This document shows positions 10,307 through 21,600 of a stretch of 64,000 bases of DNA, piece after piece (position 1 is the stretch's first letter; each line of letters begins with the position of its first letter). The DNA is taken from positions 124,001 through 188,000 of the forward strand of contig BDDC01000008.1 in the NCBI GenBank assembly GCA_001662425.1, given 5' to 3'. Source of the stretch: Chlamydomonas sphaeroides. Lineage: Eukaryota > Chlorophyta > Chlorophyceae > Chlamydomonadales > Chlamydomonadaceae. Below the pieces are notes generated by a model. It was given only the letters and a program-made list of their open reading frames with translations. It ran no database searches and was not told where the DNA came from. Both the position numbers and the translations under genes were made by a program.

Positions 10307-10748
10307 AGCGACGGCGGGACCGTATAGATAATTGTGGTTTGATCTTGGCGCAACTTGGTTGTTAGGGTCACGAGCAGAGCTTGACCACAGCGTGGTGTGT
10401 CGTCCGTGTTGAATTAATGCTGGCGATTGAAAGTTTTGTGCATATGTAGCAAATTGGGCAGTCTTTGTTGTGGCGCTTCGGCGATGCAGTCAGTCGACCG
10501 TCGCAACTTTTCACCCGCTGATATCGCACGCAGTTCAAGGTGCCAAACATATCCATACTGACACTGTTCCTGCTCGTATCGTGTGAATCGAGTCAACTCG
10601 CTGACCACGACACTCCAGCTATTGTAATATCAATCAATGGCTACTTACGTGACATGTAGAGAAGCTCAAATAGCTGGGTAACCCTCGTTGTGTGGTGGAC
10701 CGTGGAGCTGCATTCTTCGAGGGCGCATTCCGCCAGGAGAGCGGCACG
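10307..10748. promoter_or_regulatory. Shared 442 bp intergenic region between divergent genes
   Basis: The SLP gene starts leftward at 10306 and the EF-rhodanese gene rightward at 10749, so this interval must hold both 5' UTRs and promoters unless an upstream non-coding exon was missed. It is clearly less GC-rich than its surroundings, particularly 10320-10680. No canonical TATA box can be assigned with confidence. A bidirectional promoter is an inference from layout. Confidence 0.5.
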
Positions 10749-13700
10749 ATGGACCGGTCAACGGCCCTTCTGGGCGTATTCAAGCTCATCGACAAGGATG
10801 TCAACGGGTGCGCTCCAGCGCAAGTGCTCGACCACACCCATGCGTGCCACACCCATGCGCATAGCGATGGGGGCTGCTCGGTGCAGCCTGAGGCCCTTCG
10901 CGCCTCGCTGCCTATTGTGGAGGGAAAGTGTGCCGCTGCATGGCGCCAGAGTGGGATGCACAGTGTGCGTGTTCACCTGCATTCCACCCCCGCAGATATG
11001 TGGAGCCCAAGGAGCTCAAAGCGCTGGCGAGCAGCCCCACCGCCTACGTGAGCGGCCGGCCTCGTGGGATGTGCCCGCTGTACACGTACACAGTGTTGCC
11101 CCCAGCCGCCCCTCCTGGCGTGATGCCGCAACGCCAAAGCAGTTTCCGCACGCGGCCGGGCGCGGCCCTTGCCGCTGATGGCCGCGCCGGCGGGGGTGCC
11201 TCAAGCATTGCAGCCGCGTAAAGCGGGCATAGCCAAAGACCACGGCATGGCCCACCAGCCAGGACAGGGCATGGCCGACAAACTAGTGCCGGTCCTGGGC
11301 TCAGGCACCAATGGTAGCAGCCTCCGTGGCGGCTGGGAGTGGAAGGGGGGGGCTGCCTCGCCGCTTGGAGGGACAGCTCCACAGGCAGGCAGGCGGCAGC
11401 GGACAGCAAGCGGCTGGCGGGGGTTTCGCACGAATTCCCGTCACCACCGCGGCTCACGCCGTGGCATGACGTGGCTCCTACGCCCGCGCTCGGCTGTGGC
11501 GGGGAGCCTGAGGCGCGCAGTGCCTCTCATATGGCTAGCGGCTGCGGCCCGCCGCCGCCGGCGCCAGCCCCAGGCTGAGGTGCCGGTTGCAGGCCTCCAC
11601 GCCCGGTCAGGGCCAGCCTCACGGTGTCTCATCCGAGGGTTTCCCTAGCCGGCACCACGCCTGGCCGCGTGCAATGTGTGCAGGGGCCAGGGCCTGCGTG
11701 GGTTATTGGACTGGGGCGCTTGTCCGAGAGGCCCTCCCGGATGCCACCTGCACCGAGGGGGCAAGCACGGGGCCGGCCCGCCGGTCGGCGGCCTCTACTG
11801 ACCCTTGCCTTCTGCGGGCCGAACCCCACCACCCAGCACGGCACCGGCTGACTTGCCTGACACCTACCTCACGCGCCGCAGGGCAAGCTGGAAGAGGCGC
11901 ATGAGACGCTAACCTGGCTAGATCTGGACGGCGACAAGCGCGTGTCGCCCGACGAGTTCGTACAGGTACGGCAGCCGCATGTGCGGCAGCCGTACGGCGG
12001 CGCGCCTGTACGGCGGAGCCCTGGGCGCGGAGGCCCGCGCCTGGCAGTGTCGTCTGGCCGGGCCGCGGCTGCTCACTGCTGCGCCGCTGTCAGTTGCGCA
12101 CTGTTGCCCGCTGTCTGCTGCTCACGGCTGGGCGTATGCTTGATCACCTCACCCGCAGGTGTTCATGTTTGTGTGCTCGCAAATGGACGACCGCGAGTTC
12201 GAGCTGTTTGTGGAGGATGCACGCGTGCAAGCCGGTGCGGCCTTGCACATGGCGGGGCCTGTCGGAGGGCGCCCGCGGCCCTTGCTTGGTCATGTGGTCA
12301 CATGAGGGGCCGGGCACAAGGGCGTGTGGTGGCAGCTGCGAGGCGAAACACCGAGCGGGTGACACCCCACCCGAATGACGCCGCCCTGCCTGACTCGCAG
12401 GTGGTCCGCCCAACCGGGAGATGATGCTCAAGCGGGTCTATCAGTCCCTGGACCGGGACCGCTCGGGGTGCGTATAGGGCCCTGCTGCTGCTGGTGGTTG
12501 CGCATCGGGGTGTGGACGCAGCGGACGCAGCCTGCAGGCGCTGGCGGCGCTGGGCTGGGCAGGGGCGGCAGCGCAGGGGCAACGCGAGATGCTGGGGCGC
12601 AGGGCGCTTGCAGAGGCCGCACAGGTGCATGCGGCCGCAGCGGCGTCGCTGCCTAGCGTACACCTGCGCTGATGCACGTCCACGTTATGGGGTGGCCAGA
12701 AGCCTCACGGCAAGTGTTCTGCCTCCTTCCCGCCGCCCGCCGCCGCTCAGCTTTATCGAGATGCACGAGCTCAAGACGCTGGTGGGCCGTGTGGCACCGG
12801 CGGAGAGCTTGGAGCGCGCGCGCGGCACGCTGCGCATGTTTGACACCAATGAGGACGGCCGCGTGGAGCTGGACGAGTTCCTGGGTGTGTTTGAGTTCCT
12901 GGCGCAGGACATGAGCGACACAGAGTTCAGGGTGAGGGCCGTGGTGTGTTCGGCATCCCATGTGTCGCTGCCGGCATGCGCGTGTGCTCATGTATGTGCG
13001 GCCCAGGCGGAGGGGCCGCCGGTCGTGCTGTTGCGGACTCATGGGTACCGCATTCATGTGGGTGCTTGGAAGGATGATGCGTTGCCCCGATGGCGCAGCG
13101 AGGACCGCCGGCTGCAGCTGGCTGGGTGGTGGGGAGTTTATGGGGTGGCGGAGCGATACGGGTGCAGCAGCTGGGGGTTGAGCGCTGCGCGCCCAGGTCC
13201 TAGCCCCGAGCGCCGAGCCCTAGGCCCTCTGCCCCTCCCTCAACCGCCCGGCCCCCCGCCCCGCCGCCCACCGCCCTCAGACGCTCCTGGGCCGGCTCAT
13301 GGAGCGCGGCTTCGAGGCGTTGTACGAGGGAGACTACACGCACCCCCACGGTACGACATGCTGTACGGCGTACGGCAGTGAGGTGCCCTGCCGTACCGTA
13401 TGGCGGTGGCGCGCCAGCAGGACCGTCCTACGCCCATGACCCGCCCACGGTCCCCGGAACACGCCCGCTGCCTGCCGAGCCCCCGCCCCCCGTGGCGTCC
13501 GTGAACACGTGCCGTTGCCGTAGTGAAGCGCATCCTCCTGCCGTTCCCCCGGCCCCGCCCCGGGGTCGCAGGCTGCCGCGGCTGGCTGGAGAAGGAGGTC
13601 ATCCCCACGTTGCGCACGGGGCTGCAGGCGCTGGCGGCCGAGGTGGAAAAACACAAGCTTGACGTGAGGAGGAAGGGCTGGTGGCCAGCTTCGTGATGGC

Positions 13701-16700
13701 ACTGTTACTGCTGGCCCACTGACTCGCAGCTGGGCTAGGGTTGTGGGTGGTAGGCTGTGCTGATGCCGGCCGGCAGGCGAGGTTGCACAAGCCTGTCGAC
13801 GTACTGAACATGGCCAGCAAGTGGACTGCGTCGACGCTCCTGCACCCCTGCCCGGCCCTCTCTGTCTACATAGCTCGCCACGGGTGTCCCATGGGACGGC
13901 GGCGAGCACATGCCGCGCGGCTGGCGGCCCTTCTCGCCCATGCGCTGGCTGGCCCGCTGGCTGGAGGAGACGGCCACGGCGCCGCCGCCGGGCACGGCAG
14001 GCCGCGGCGGCGCCGATGGCGAGGGCGGCGAGGGCGGGCGCGCGGCGCACCAGTCGCTCGAAAGCATGAACCGCGAGGAGAAGATCGCCTACATCTTCCG
14101 GCAGATGGACGCCGCGGCTAGCGAGTGAGGCCGGGTGCCGGCACAACACCGGTAGCACAGGTGGCATGGTAGCAGTGCGTGCAGGCGATAGCCCACAGCT
14201 CCAGGGCCAAGGGGGCGCAACCAACCAATTGGCTAACGCGCCGAGCAGCGGCAGCGTGGACGAGGCGGCGCGCCTCGGCGCCTGCGGCACCGCTGACGCG
14301 TGCGCCGCCCGCCCCACTCATCCCCGCCCCTGCGTCCACGCCTGCTTTCGCTCGTGTCCTTCCCTCCCCTCCCACCTCTGCCCCTCCCCTCCCTGCCGCA
14401 GCTCGCTGCCCGCCTCGCAGCTAGTGGCCACGGCGGAGCTCATCTTTGCGGCCGGCGCTGCTGGCGTCACCGACCCGCGTACCGTGATCGACCCGGTGCT
14501 GGCCAGCCTGGGCATCCATCCCTACGACTCGTACGTGGACCAGGCGGAGTTCTGCTCGGCCATCAGTCAGATGGTGAGCGCCTTGCTTACTTGGGCTCCT
14601 GTGTGCTCGGGCTTGCTTGGTCCGCGGCTGTCGCTGATGCGCATGCGGCCATGATGGGGCCACGCACGGTGGTGCTGACGCGAGGAAATGCGGTTGGTGG
14701 TGGTTTGCGGTAATCCCTCGCCTCCTGCGGCTCCTACAGACGCCCATGCTGAGCGACGAGGAGTTCGACGAGGCCGCGCGCGTGGTGGTGGCGCAGCGCG
14801 ACTGGCGCTACTGCCGTAGCCGGGCGGACAAGTTCAGGTGCGCGCGCCCGCATGTGTGGTTGTGCCTGATGCCCTCACCTTTCCCCCTAGCTATGCCGCT
14901 CAGCCCCGTGCGCCCATCGCGTGGCCATCAGTACGCGTAGCGCAGTGCATCGCGAAGTCGTGCCGCCCTCCCCCCACCAGGTACCTGTTCCACTCGCTGG
15001 ACCTGGACCACTCGGGCTGCCTCAACCTGTACGAGCTCAAGGTCAGCGCAGGCACGCGCTGCAAGGCAGTGCAGACTGGCTCAGCAGCGCGCACTTGGGC
15101 CCCGCCACCAGCCGCCCACGGAGCCTGTCCTGCAACCCTCCGCACCTAGCCCTTCTCGGCCCCCACTTCCTTCCCTCCCCTTCCGTCCCGCCCCAGATCC
15201 TGGCGCAGCGCATGGACCCCGACACCAGCGAGGACACCATTGCAGCCACGCTCGACTACCTGGACAAAGACAACAGCGACAGCGTGAGTGGCTGTGGCTT
15301 GATTGGTCCCAACTCGCACACGTACAAGACAGCGCGCAGCTTGCCAGGCCCACCGCCGCCATGGTGGCTGGCTGCCCTGGGTGGGCAAGCACGCCAGCGA
15401 CCAGTGCGTGTGCGTGCGCCTGCTGTGTGTTTAGGAACGGGAAACATGTACTTTACACGACCCGCGGTGTGTGCGGCCGCAGGTGTCTGCGGAGGAGTTT
15501 GTGGCGGCGCTCGACACGCTGCTGGCGCACGTGGACAACGACCAGGAGCTGGACGACATGGTGCAGGTGGGGCGCCCGCCGGGCTACAGTAGCCAAACTC
15601 TGTCATAGTAGTACTCCACTACGACCATTGCATGGGGCGTGTTAGGAGTACGGTACGTCGACGTGGTTTAGCTGGACGACATGGTGCAGGTGGGGGGCTA
15701 GGGCGGCACAACTCATTGACAGTTGACCCTCCTCCACAGTGATTGTTATTACGCTAGTTGCTTGAATCCTGCGCTCCCCCGCCGCCCTCGCTACCTCCCC
15801 CGGCCGCCTCTCCCCTCAGCGCATGCTGCACATGCGCACCGACGACGACCCCTCCCGCGAGGTGGAGCCGGCCATGCTGGCGGACTTTTGCGCGGGCCTG
15901 CGCACCCACAACGTTGCGGCGCAGGTGCGGCGCTGGGCTGGGCTGGCGCTGGCGCTGGCGAAGCCTGGTCCGGGATGCCGGGCCTGCCCGCGCAGGGCAC
16001 CGTCCCTCCGTCAGCAGGGGCCGCAGAGGCAACACCGACCACACGCTGTGCGTACGGCACGTCACGGGCTAGTGGAACAGTGCATGCGCCCCCTGCTGTC
16101 CCCGCCTTTGCGGCCTGCCTCCCTCCCCAGCTGGCCGCCTCCACGGTCATGGACAAGATCACCAGCCGCCAGCCGGTGGTGCTGCTGGACGTGCGGCCGT
16201 CCGAGGAGCGCGCCGTCAGCATCATCCAGGGCGCGCTGCACCTGCCGCTGCAGGTACGAGCGCGGCCTGGGCGCCGGCAGCGGGGAGCGCGGCACAGGGC
16301 AGGGCAGGGCGGGCCGATGTGAACGGACTGTGGCGGGGCAACAAAGCCCATAGCGCCAATAGGGCCAGTAGCGCCAACAACGCCGATGGCGCCAACACGG
16401 CCAACAGCGCCAATTGAGTGCTAGTTGAGTGCCAGTTGAGTGCCAATTGATAGGGCCAACAGGGCCAACAGCGCAAATTGAGCGAATATGGCCTATAGCG
16501 CCAACAGGGCCGCATTACACACGATGCGGTGCGCGTGACCCATGCCGCTCCCTGCACGTGCCACCGCGCCCATCGTACACCTCCCCGGCTCCACAGCCTG
16601 CGGCCGCGCCCGCATCAAACTTGTCCTGCACAGGACATGATCTCTGCACCATGTGGCCTGCGCCCTGCTCCCACGAATGCGTGTTTGGCACGGGTTTCCA

Positions 16701-17244
16701 TGCCACCCCGTCACCAACACCTCCCTGCCCCGCCGCGCCCGCAGCCCGCGCCCGCCTCCACCTGGGGCTACTCGCTCAGCGGCGGCGGCGCCGCGGCTGC
16801 CACCCTGGTGCGCGAGGCGCTGGCGGAGGCCGCCATGGCGGCGCTGCCCACCGCGCAGCCGCCCGTGGTCGTCACCTACTGCGCCACGGGTGCGTCCCGG
16901 CAGCGCTGCTGCGGCTGCTGCATCAGACGTGTGGGCCGGGGTCCTGCGGTGGTCGTGAAGCCTGGCGCGCTGGGCGCTGGCACGTGGGGCGCAGCCGTCC
17001 GTTGTGATCACGCATTGCGCCACGGCCGCGCGGTGCGCAGCTACCGTGCGGCGCCCTGACCTGCGGACCGCAGCGCGCGCCATCCCTCGCCGGCTCGCTC
17101 GGCCTGCAGGGGCCCAGGTGCCGGCTCCCGGGCACGACCGCGCGGTGCCGCTGGTGTGCGCTGCACCGGCATGGCTCCGCCTGCCAACCTGCCCGTGTTG
17201 AAATTGTAGGTGGTGATAGCACCTCCCCGCCTGGGGCCCCGCCC

Positions 17245-17277
<33 letters not shown>

Positions 17278-17716
17278 ATCGCAGGCGAGCTGGGCGGCGT
17301 GGCGGCGCTGCTGCTGTCGGACGCGCTGCGCGTCACGGTGTACAACATGTGCGGCGGCATCATCAACTACTACAACCAGGTCCGTGCGGCAGCGCGGCGC
17401 CAGCGCATGCCGCGCATCCGTCCGTACGTACCGTGCGCTACCCGCACACACATCCATCTTGCAGGCTTCACATTGGGGATGCGGGTGCCGGACCCTCTTA
17501 CTCGTACGCCACACCCTCGTGGCGACGCGCCTGACCACGCCCTGCCCTGCTGCCCCGCCCCTCGCTGCCTGCCTCGTCCCGTGCCCCCCTCCCCCACAGG
17601 GCGGCAACGTGGTGCGGCCGGGCGGCTCCGACGGCCGCATGGTGCAGGTGCAGGCGCTGCACCCCGGCAGCCAGCAGCAGCGCGCGTTCATCACACGGCC
17701 CAACAACTTCCGGTAG
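10749..17716 (+). CDS. Six-EF-hand protein with C-terminal rhodanese domain
   Basis: Nineteen exons: 10749-10807, 10996-11047, 11882-11965, 12159-12234, 12401-12467, 12751-12931, 13281-13350, 13572-13663, 13874-14124, 14402-14573, 14740-14837, 14981-15041, 15197-15283, 15483-15566, 15820-15924, 16131-16253, 16745-16889, 17285-17379, 17600-17716. They total 2019 nt (672 aa). EF loops start at D15, D51, D108, D144, D408 and D444; all keep acidic positions 1, 3 and 12 or close substitutes, and the sixth has Asp instead of Gly at position 6. A linker (about 174-400) has no recognised domain. Residues 514-672 are a rhodanese domain: VVLLDVRPSEER, then the active-site loop YCATGELGG with C600, then NMCGGIINYYNQ. 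Rhodanese domains transfer sulfane sulfur or act as Cys-based binding modules. Calcium-controlled sulfur transfer or redox signalling is inference. The first ATG in frame after the A/T-rich leader is used; an upstream exon is possible. Confidence 0.85.
15670..15695 (+). repeat. Perfect 26 bp copy of an exon end and 5' splice site inside the intron
   Basis: AGCTGGACGACATGGTGCAG plus GTGGGG at 15670-15695 is identical to 15547-15572, the end of exon 14 with its donor. The copies are 123 bp apart. The second donor could be used by the splicing machinery and would extend the exon, but in-frame stops lie between. Confidence 0.9.
16343..16510. repeat. Degenerate minisatellite in intron 16 of the EF-rhodanese gene
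   Basis: Short units such as GCGCCAACA, GGGCCAACA and GAGTGCCAGTT alternate irregularly over about 170 bp, all variants of a roughly 9-12 bp motif (G-GCCAAY-). Nothing suggests coding. Confidence 0.75.
16989..17025 (+). repeat. Diverged copy of the rhodanese active-site exon end in the next intron
   Basis: The 37 bp segment matches 16853-16889 at 30 of 37 positions. In the same frame the original reads AQPPVVVTYCAT and the copy AQPSVVITHCAT, keeping the catalytic-Cys codon. Three of the seven changes are silent. A cgcag acceptor-like site sits at its 5' end and a possible donor (cg|gtgcgc) follows at about 17032, so a cryptic alternative exon cannot be excluded. Confidence 0.75.
17246..17277. 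repeat. GCT/CTG trinucleotide microsatellite
   Basis: About ten uninterrupted GCT units lie in intron 17 just upstream of the acceptor at 17284. The tract replaces the usual pyrimidine-rich run before that acceptor. Confidence 0.9.
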
Positions 17717-18587
17717 CGGTCCCGCCGCGGCGCCAGGGGGCGCGGAGGGCGCAGGCGCGGTGGTGCCCTGCCCAGCATCGGACAGGTGTCACGCGCCGTG
17801 GCTGTGGAGACCAGCCGCTCGCTGCGCCCAGGCGGCCAGCAGCGGCGCGCCCGGGCGGGGCCGGCGGGGTCAGGTGGCGGCCGGGCGCGGCGGGCCCAGG
17901 CGCTGCAAAGAGGCCCTGGTTGCGGTGGCTGCGCAGCGCTTCAGTGCAGGACTGGCGCCGGCAGGGTGGCGGCGATGTGGGGGTATGTAGCGCTGGCGGT
18001 GCGCACAGGTGGTGCGCTTTGGGTGGGGCCGCCGGCAGAGCCCACCACTGCGGGCGCGCGTGGGGGTGGCGTCGTGGTGCATCGGGTTGTGTGTTGCCGG
18101 CATGTGCAACGTCGAGGGGCTCGCTGCAGGTCTGAACAGGGGTGAAGAGCACGCATTTCGACCAACGTACACTTGCGCTCTTGAACGTCCTGGAAAGGCT
18201 GCCGAGCCAGCGTGAAGCGTGTTGGTGCTGTGAAAGCGGGCTGAGGCGGGGGGTCACCCCTATGTGATCAAGGCATTTCAGCCGCTCTGTGAGGCGCTGC
18301 TAGCCGTTCGCTGGTCGCATGCGGGGCACAACCTGCTCGTGGACGGAGTTACGCAGCCAGCCACATAGGGTGTAAGGCGCGACGGCGGGGTGGCGGGGAG
18401 CAGGTGCCTGCAGGGCGGTCGCGGCTGCCCACGCTAGCACATAACGCAAGGCCGGTGGGTTGGGCTTTTGATATACCCCTGTATCAGCTCGACAACACCC
18501 TACACCCATATGCCGTCCGGCGTTCGCAACAATAGCTGTACGGACAAAGTCGCGCTCCGCACTGTCCCATTGCTTCTAGTAACAAAC
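17717..18587. other. Intergenic: EF-rhodanese 3' flank and 5' flank of paralogue A
   Basis: No exon chain is supported. A TGTAA at 18371-18375 is the only clear poly(A) candidate, about 655 bases after the stop codon. The sequence becomes more A/T-rich after 18440, as expected near the next gene's promoter. Confidence 0.45.
18371..18375 (+). promoter_or_regulatory. TGTAA polyadenylation signal
   Basis: This is the only TGTAA seen between the EF-rhodanese stop (17716) and the next gene, on the correct strand. The implied 3' UTR of about 650 bases is long but normal for these algae. Confidence 0.4.
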
Positions 18588-18623
18588 ATGGACACCGCCG
18601 CCGCACAATCTGCTGCTGCATAG
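18588..18623 (+). promoter_or_regulatory. Upstream ORF (11 codons) before paralogue A
   Basis: ATG at 18588 in a good context (AACAAACATGG) opens an 11-codon frame (MDTAAAQSAAA) ending in TAG, 43 bases before the main ATG at 18667. A second minimal uORF (ATG GTC CAG TGA) lies at 18633-18644. Paralogue B has a uORF of the same length in the same place. Confidence 0.5.
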
Positions 18624-18666
18624 CTTAATCAAATGGTCCAGTGAGGGCGCCTAGGGCAGACGCACC

Positions 18667-21600
18667 TATGAATCCACGCGCAGACCTCTGCGTGCTGCTG
18701 TCGGTGCTAGTTATTTCGGCATTTACTGCCTCTACGCTCACAAAAGACTATTGCGCCGGCTTAGACCACGACCCAGGACCGGCCTTGCGTGCATTCCCCT
18801 GCCATGGCGCAGCTGTCCACAAGGCGACCTTCTTGCTGAAGAACACTCCCGTTATAGTGAAGGATTTGCTACGCTTGCGGCGTGGTGCGAAAGCCTGGGG
18901 CCTTGGCCATGGACTCGGCGAAACTCCCGGAGAGCTGTTTCCGCTGGCCAGGATGCCTAGACGATGTTAATACTGCCCTGCATATGCCCCAGTTTTCTCT
19001 GTGGCTCCCGAACGCCCCTCTGCGGCACGCCCCTCGGCACGTCCCCAGGTTCTGACGCTGCTTTCTTCTTCTGCAACGCGTTCTGGTGCGTATGATCAGT
19101 CTTGCTGGCCTGCACGGATCGATGGTTTCAAAAAGGTGTTGCTTGGTTGGTACGCAGGCTATCCCGCCTCCTCAGCTTGGTTCTTCTGCCGCGCTGGTTC
19201 TACAAGAAGGTTGCTGCTCCAGCATGGACCTATGCAGGTGCGCTTATGTCGTGGCCGCAGTGCGGCATCGAGTACCCCACGTGGTACAACGCCGCCTGGT
19301 CCCAACCCCGCCTGCCGCCCCTCGTCTGCACCTGCAGTGCGAGCTGCGCCGTTGGTGCTGTGGATTGCCGCTGGCACTGGCGACGATGCCCTGACACAGT
19401 CGAGCGCTACTCTGCTCTTCAAGGTCAACCCGGTAAGCAGCACGGTGTCAAGACAACGGCGTATGCACGTTCCTGGATGTGAGCGCTTACCCCCGCCCCT
19501 CCCGCCCACTGCCGGGTTCCCCCCTTCAGATTGGAGATGTATTCACATCGCTGACACAACCGGTACGCAGCAGTGGAGAGCAGACCGCCGCCACGCCTGC
19601 CTTCTCTCATAGCTGCCACCATCACAGGAACCCGGCCCCGAGAATCCTTGCCTGTTGCGTTGGCCGCAATCCCTTCCTCCACGCGCCCCCTCAGCCCCGC
19701 CCTCCTCGCGCGACCTCGTTCGCTCCCTCATGGCATGTACCCAACCAGTCCCCGTCACGTCCTCCCAGGAGATAAACATTGTTGCGGAGGCCGTGTTCAA
19801 CGTCTTCTCCATCGCAGCCGTCTCGCTGCTCACCATGCGCCACGGCAGCCGCTTTCCCGAGCTCGGCGCGCGGCTGGGGCCGCAGCTGCTGATGCGCCTC
19901 ACCGCCATCCTCGCGGTCCACGTCCTGGAGCAGGTGCGAGCACGGCCCTGGCACGCACCCTCCAGGCGTCACCAACCAGCTTCGGCGACCTGTCGCGCAG
20001 CAGCGCCCGCAGCACCGGTGAAGCGGTCGTCCCCGCGCCCCTGCCCTTCCCGGCACATGCCCTTCTCACCAACCCGGCCCGAACCGCCCCAACCCGCTGC
20101 GGCCGCAGTACCGGCGGAGTGGCCGCGGCCGCGCAGGCGCCGCGCAGGCCGCCGCCGCGCAGCGTGCCGGCGCCGAGCCGTCTGGGTCTTCCGGCGCTGG
20201 CCACACCAAGGGCGCACGTGGCGCTGCCCTCCAAGAGCTCAGCCCGGGCAAGGGAAAGGGCGGCGCAGGGCTGCCGCCCGTCATGACCGGCGCCGAGCCC
20301 TTCGGCTCGGCGGACGCGGTTCTGGCCGCGGCGGCGGCGCAGGCGGCCGCGGTGGCGGCGCGCCAGCGCGCCGAGGGTGGGGGCGGCGCGACGGCGTTCC
20401 GCGGCGTCGAGCTGGCGTCGGGCATGGCGGCTGCTGCTGCTGCTGCGACGATGATGCGGTACTCGCGGCCGGAGCCGTACCGCTCCTACGTGAAGCGCAG
20501 GACCACGCGCATCAAGGTGCGAGGGGCCAGGGCCAAGGCAGTGAGTGAGAGGGGCGTGGATGGCGGGTGTAGATGGGTGTAGACAGCGTCAGGTGTGCGC
20601 CCTAATGGCCCCAGGCGTGACGAGGGCCCGGGGCACGCGCGCCTAGGCGCGAGGGCCCGGCAGCACGCGAGAGCGCGCCGGCTTTGCGCTGAACTGCAGC
20701 CGATGCAGCCCGGCCGCGCCCCGTGGCCTGGCGCCAGAGCGCATGCGGCAGACGCTTGCTTGCCGTAGCACCGCCGGGCATGCGCCATGTCCGGGACCAT
20801 GGCGGCAAGGGGTCTCTTGCGGCTGTCTGGCGCACGCCGTGTGCTGTACGCGCTAACCGCACACCCATCGAACAACATGTGCTCCCCGCCGGCCGCCAGA
20901 TTCCGTTTGCGGAGCCCGAGCAGCTGAGCCCCGGCTTCGTGGACCGGCTCACGGAGCTGGCGCAGCAGCGTGGCCTGGTGCTGGCCAACGTCTACGTCCG
21001 AACGGGTGGGCTGAGCAGGCAGCGCGCCGCGCCCCATGCGGCCCTGCGCCGATGCCGCACGGATGGAGGGAGCCATGGGCCGCGCTTTTGGCTGGGCCGG
21101 GCCGCACCTGCCGCCCCACGTGGCCGGCACGCCCATGCGGCCAGGGGCTGCGTCGCGGCGCTGCTGCGAGGGACGCCCTGCGGGACCGCCGCACACGTAT
21201 GCGTCTCGCTCACAGTGTTCTACTTAACACTTGGACACAACACATGCGGTGGGTTGCTGGGCTGATGCGTGTGGCGTCTGCCCCCCAGGCTGCATCGAGC
21301 TGCTGCTGGACGAGGAGGCCTGGGGCAGCCTCGCTGGCTCGGACGCCGAGGGCGGCGACAGCGGCCCCTTGCGGTCTCTAGACGCCGCCGGCGCCGACGC
21401 TGCGGACGGCGGCGCCGACCTTTTCCTGGAGCGGATGCTGGCGGAGCTGGCGTCGGGCGCCGCGGCCCGCGACTCGGGCGATCCCGCCATGCCGTGTCGC
21501 GACGGCGGCCCCTGTGTGGACCTGTCCATCGACTCGTGGGACCTGAGCGCCGTTGTGCGCATGCTGGAGCTGGAGGACCCTCAGGCCGCCGCTGAGGAGA

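Noticed and set aside
13776..13818. Possible extra exon ARLHKPVDVLNMASK in the EF-rhodanese gene
   Set aside because: It has an acceptor but no donor in the right phase; exon 13663 joins 13874 cleanly. The sequence looks instead like a diverged copy of the preceding exon end (EVEKHKLD).
20517..20899. GTG- or TTG-initiated frames as gene starts here and elsewhere
   Set aside because: In a nuclear green algal gene the start should be ATG; frames that open only with GTG or TTG (for example at 10692 before the EF-rhodanese ATG) were not accepted as starts.
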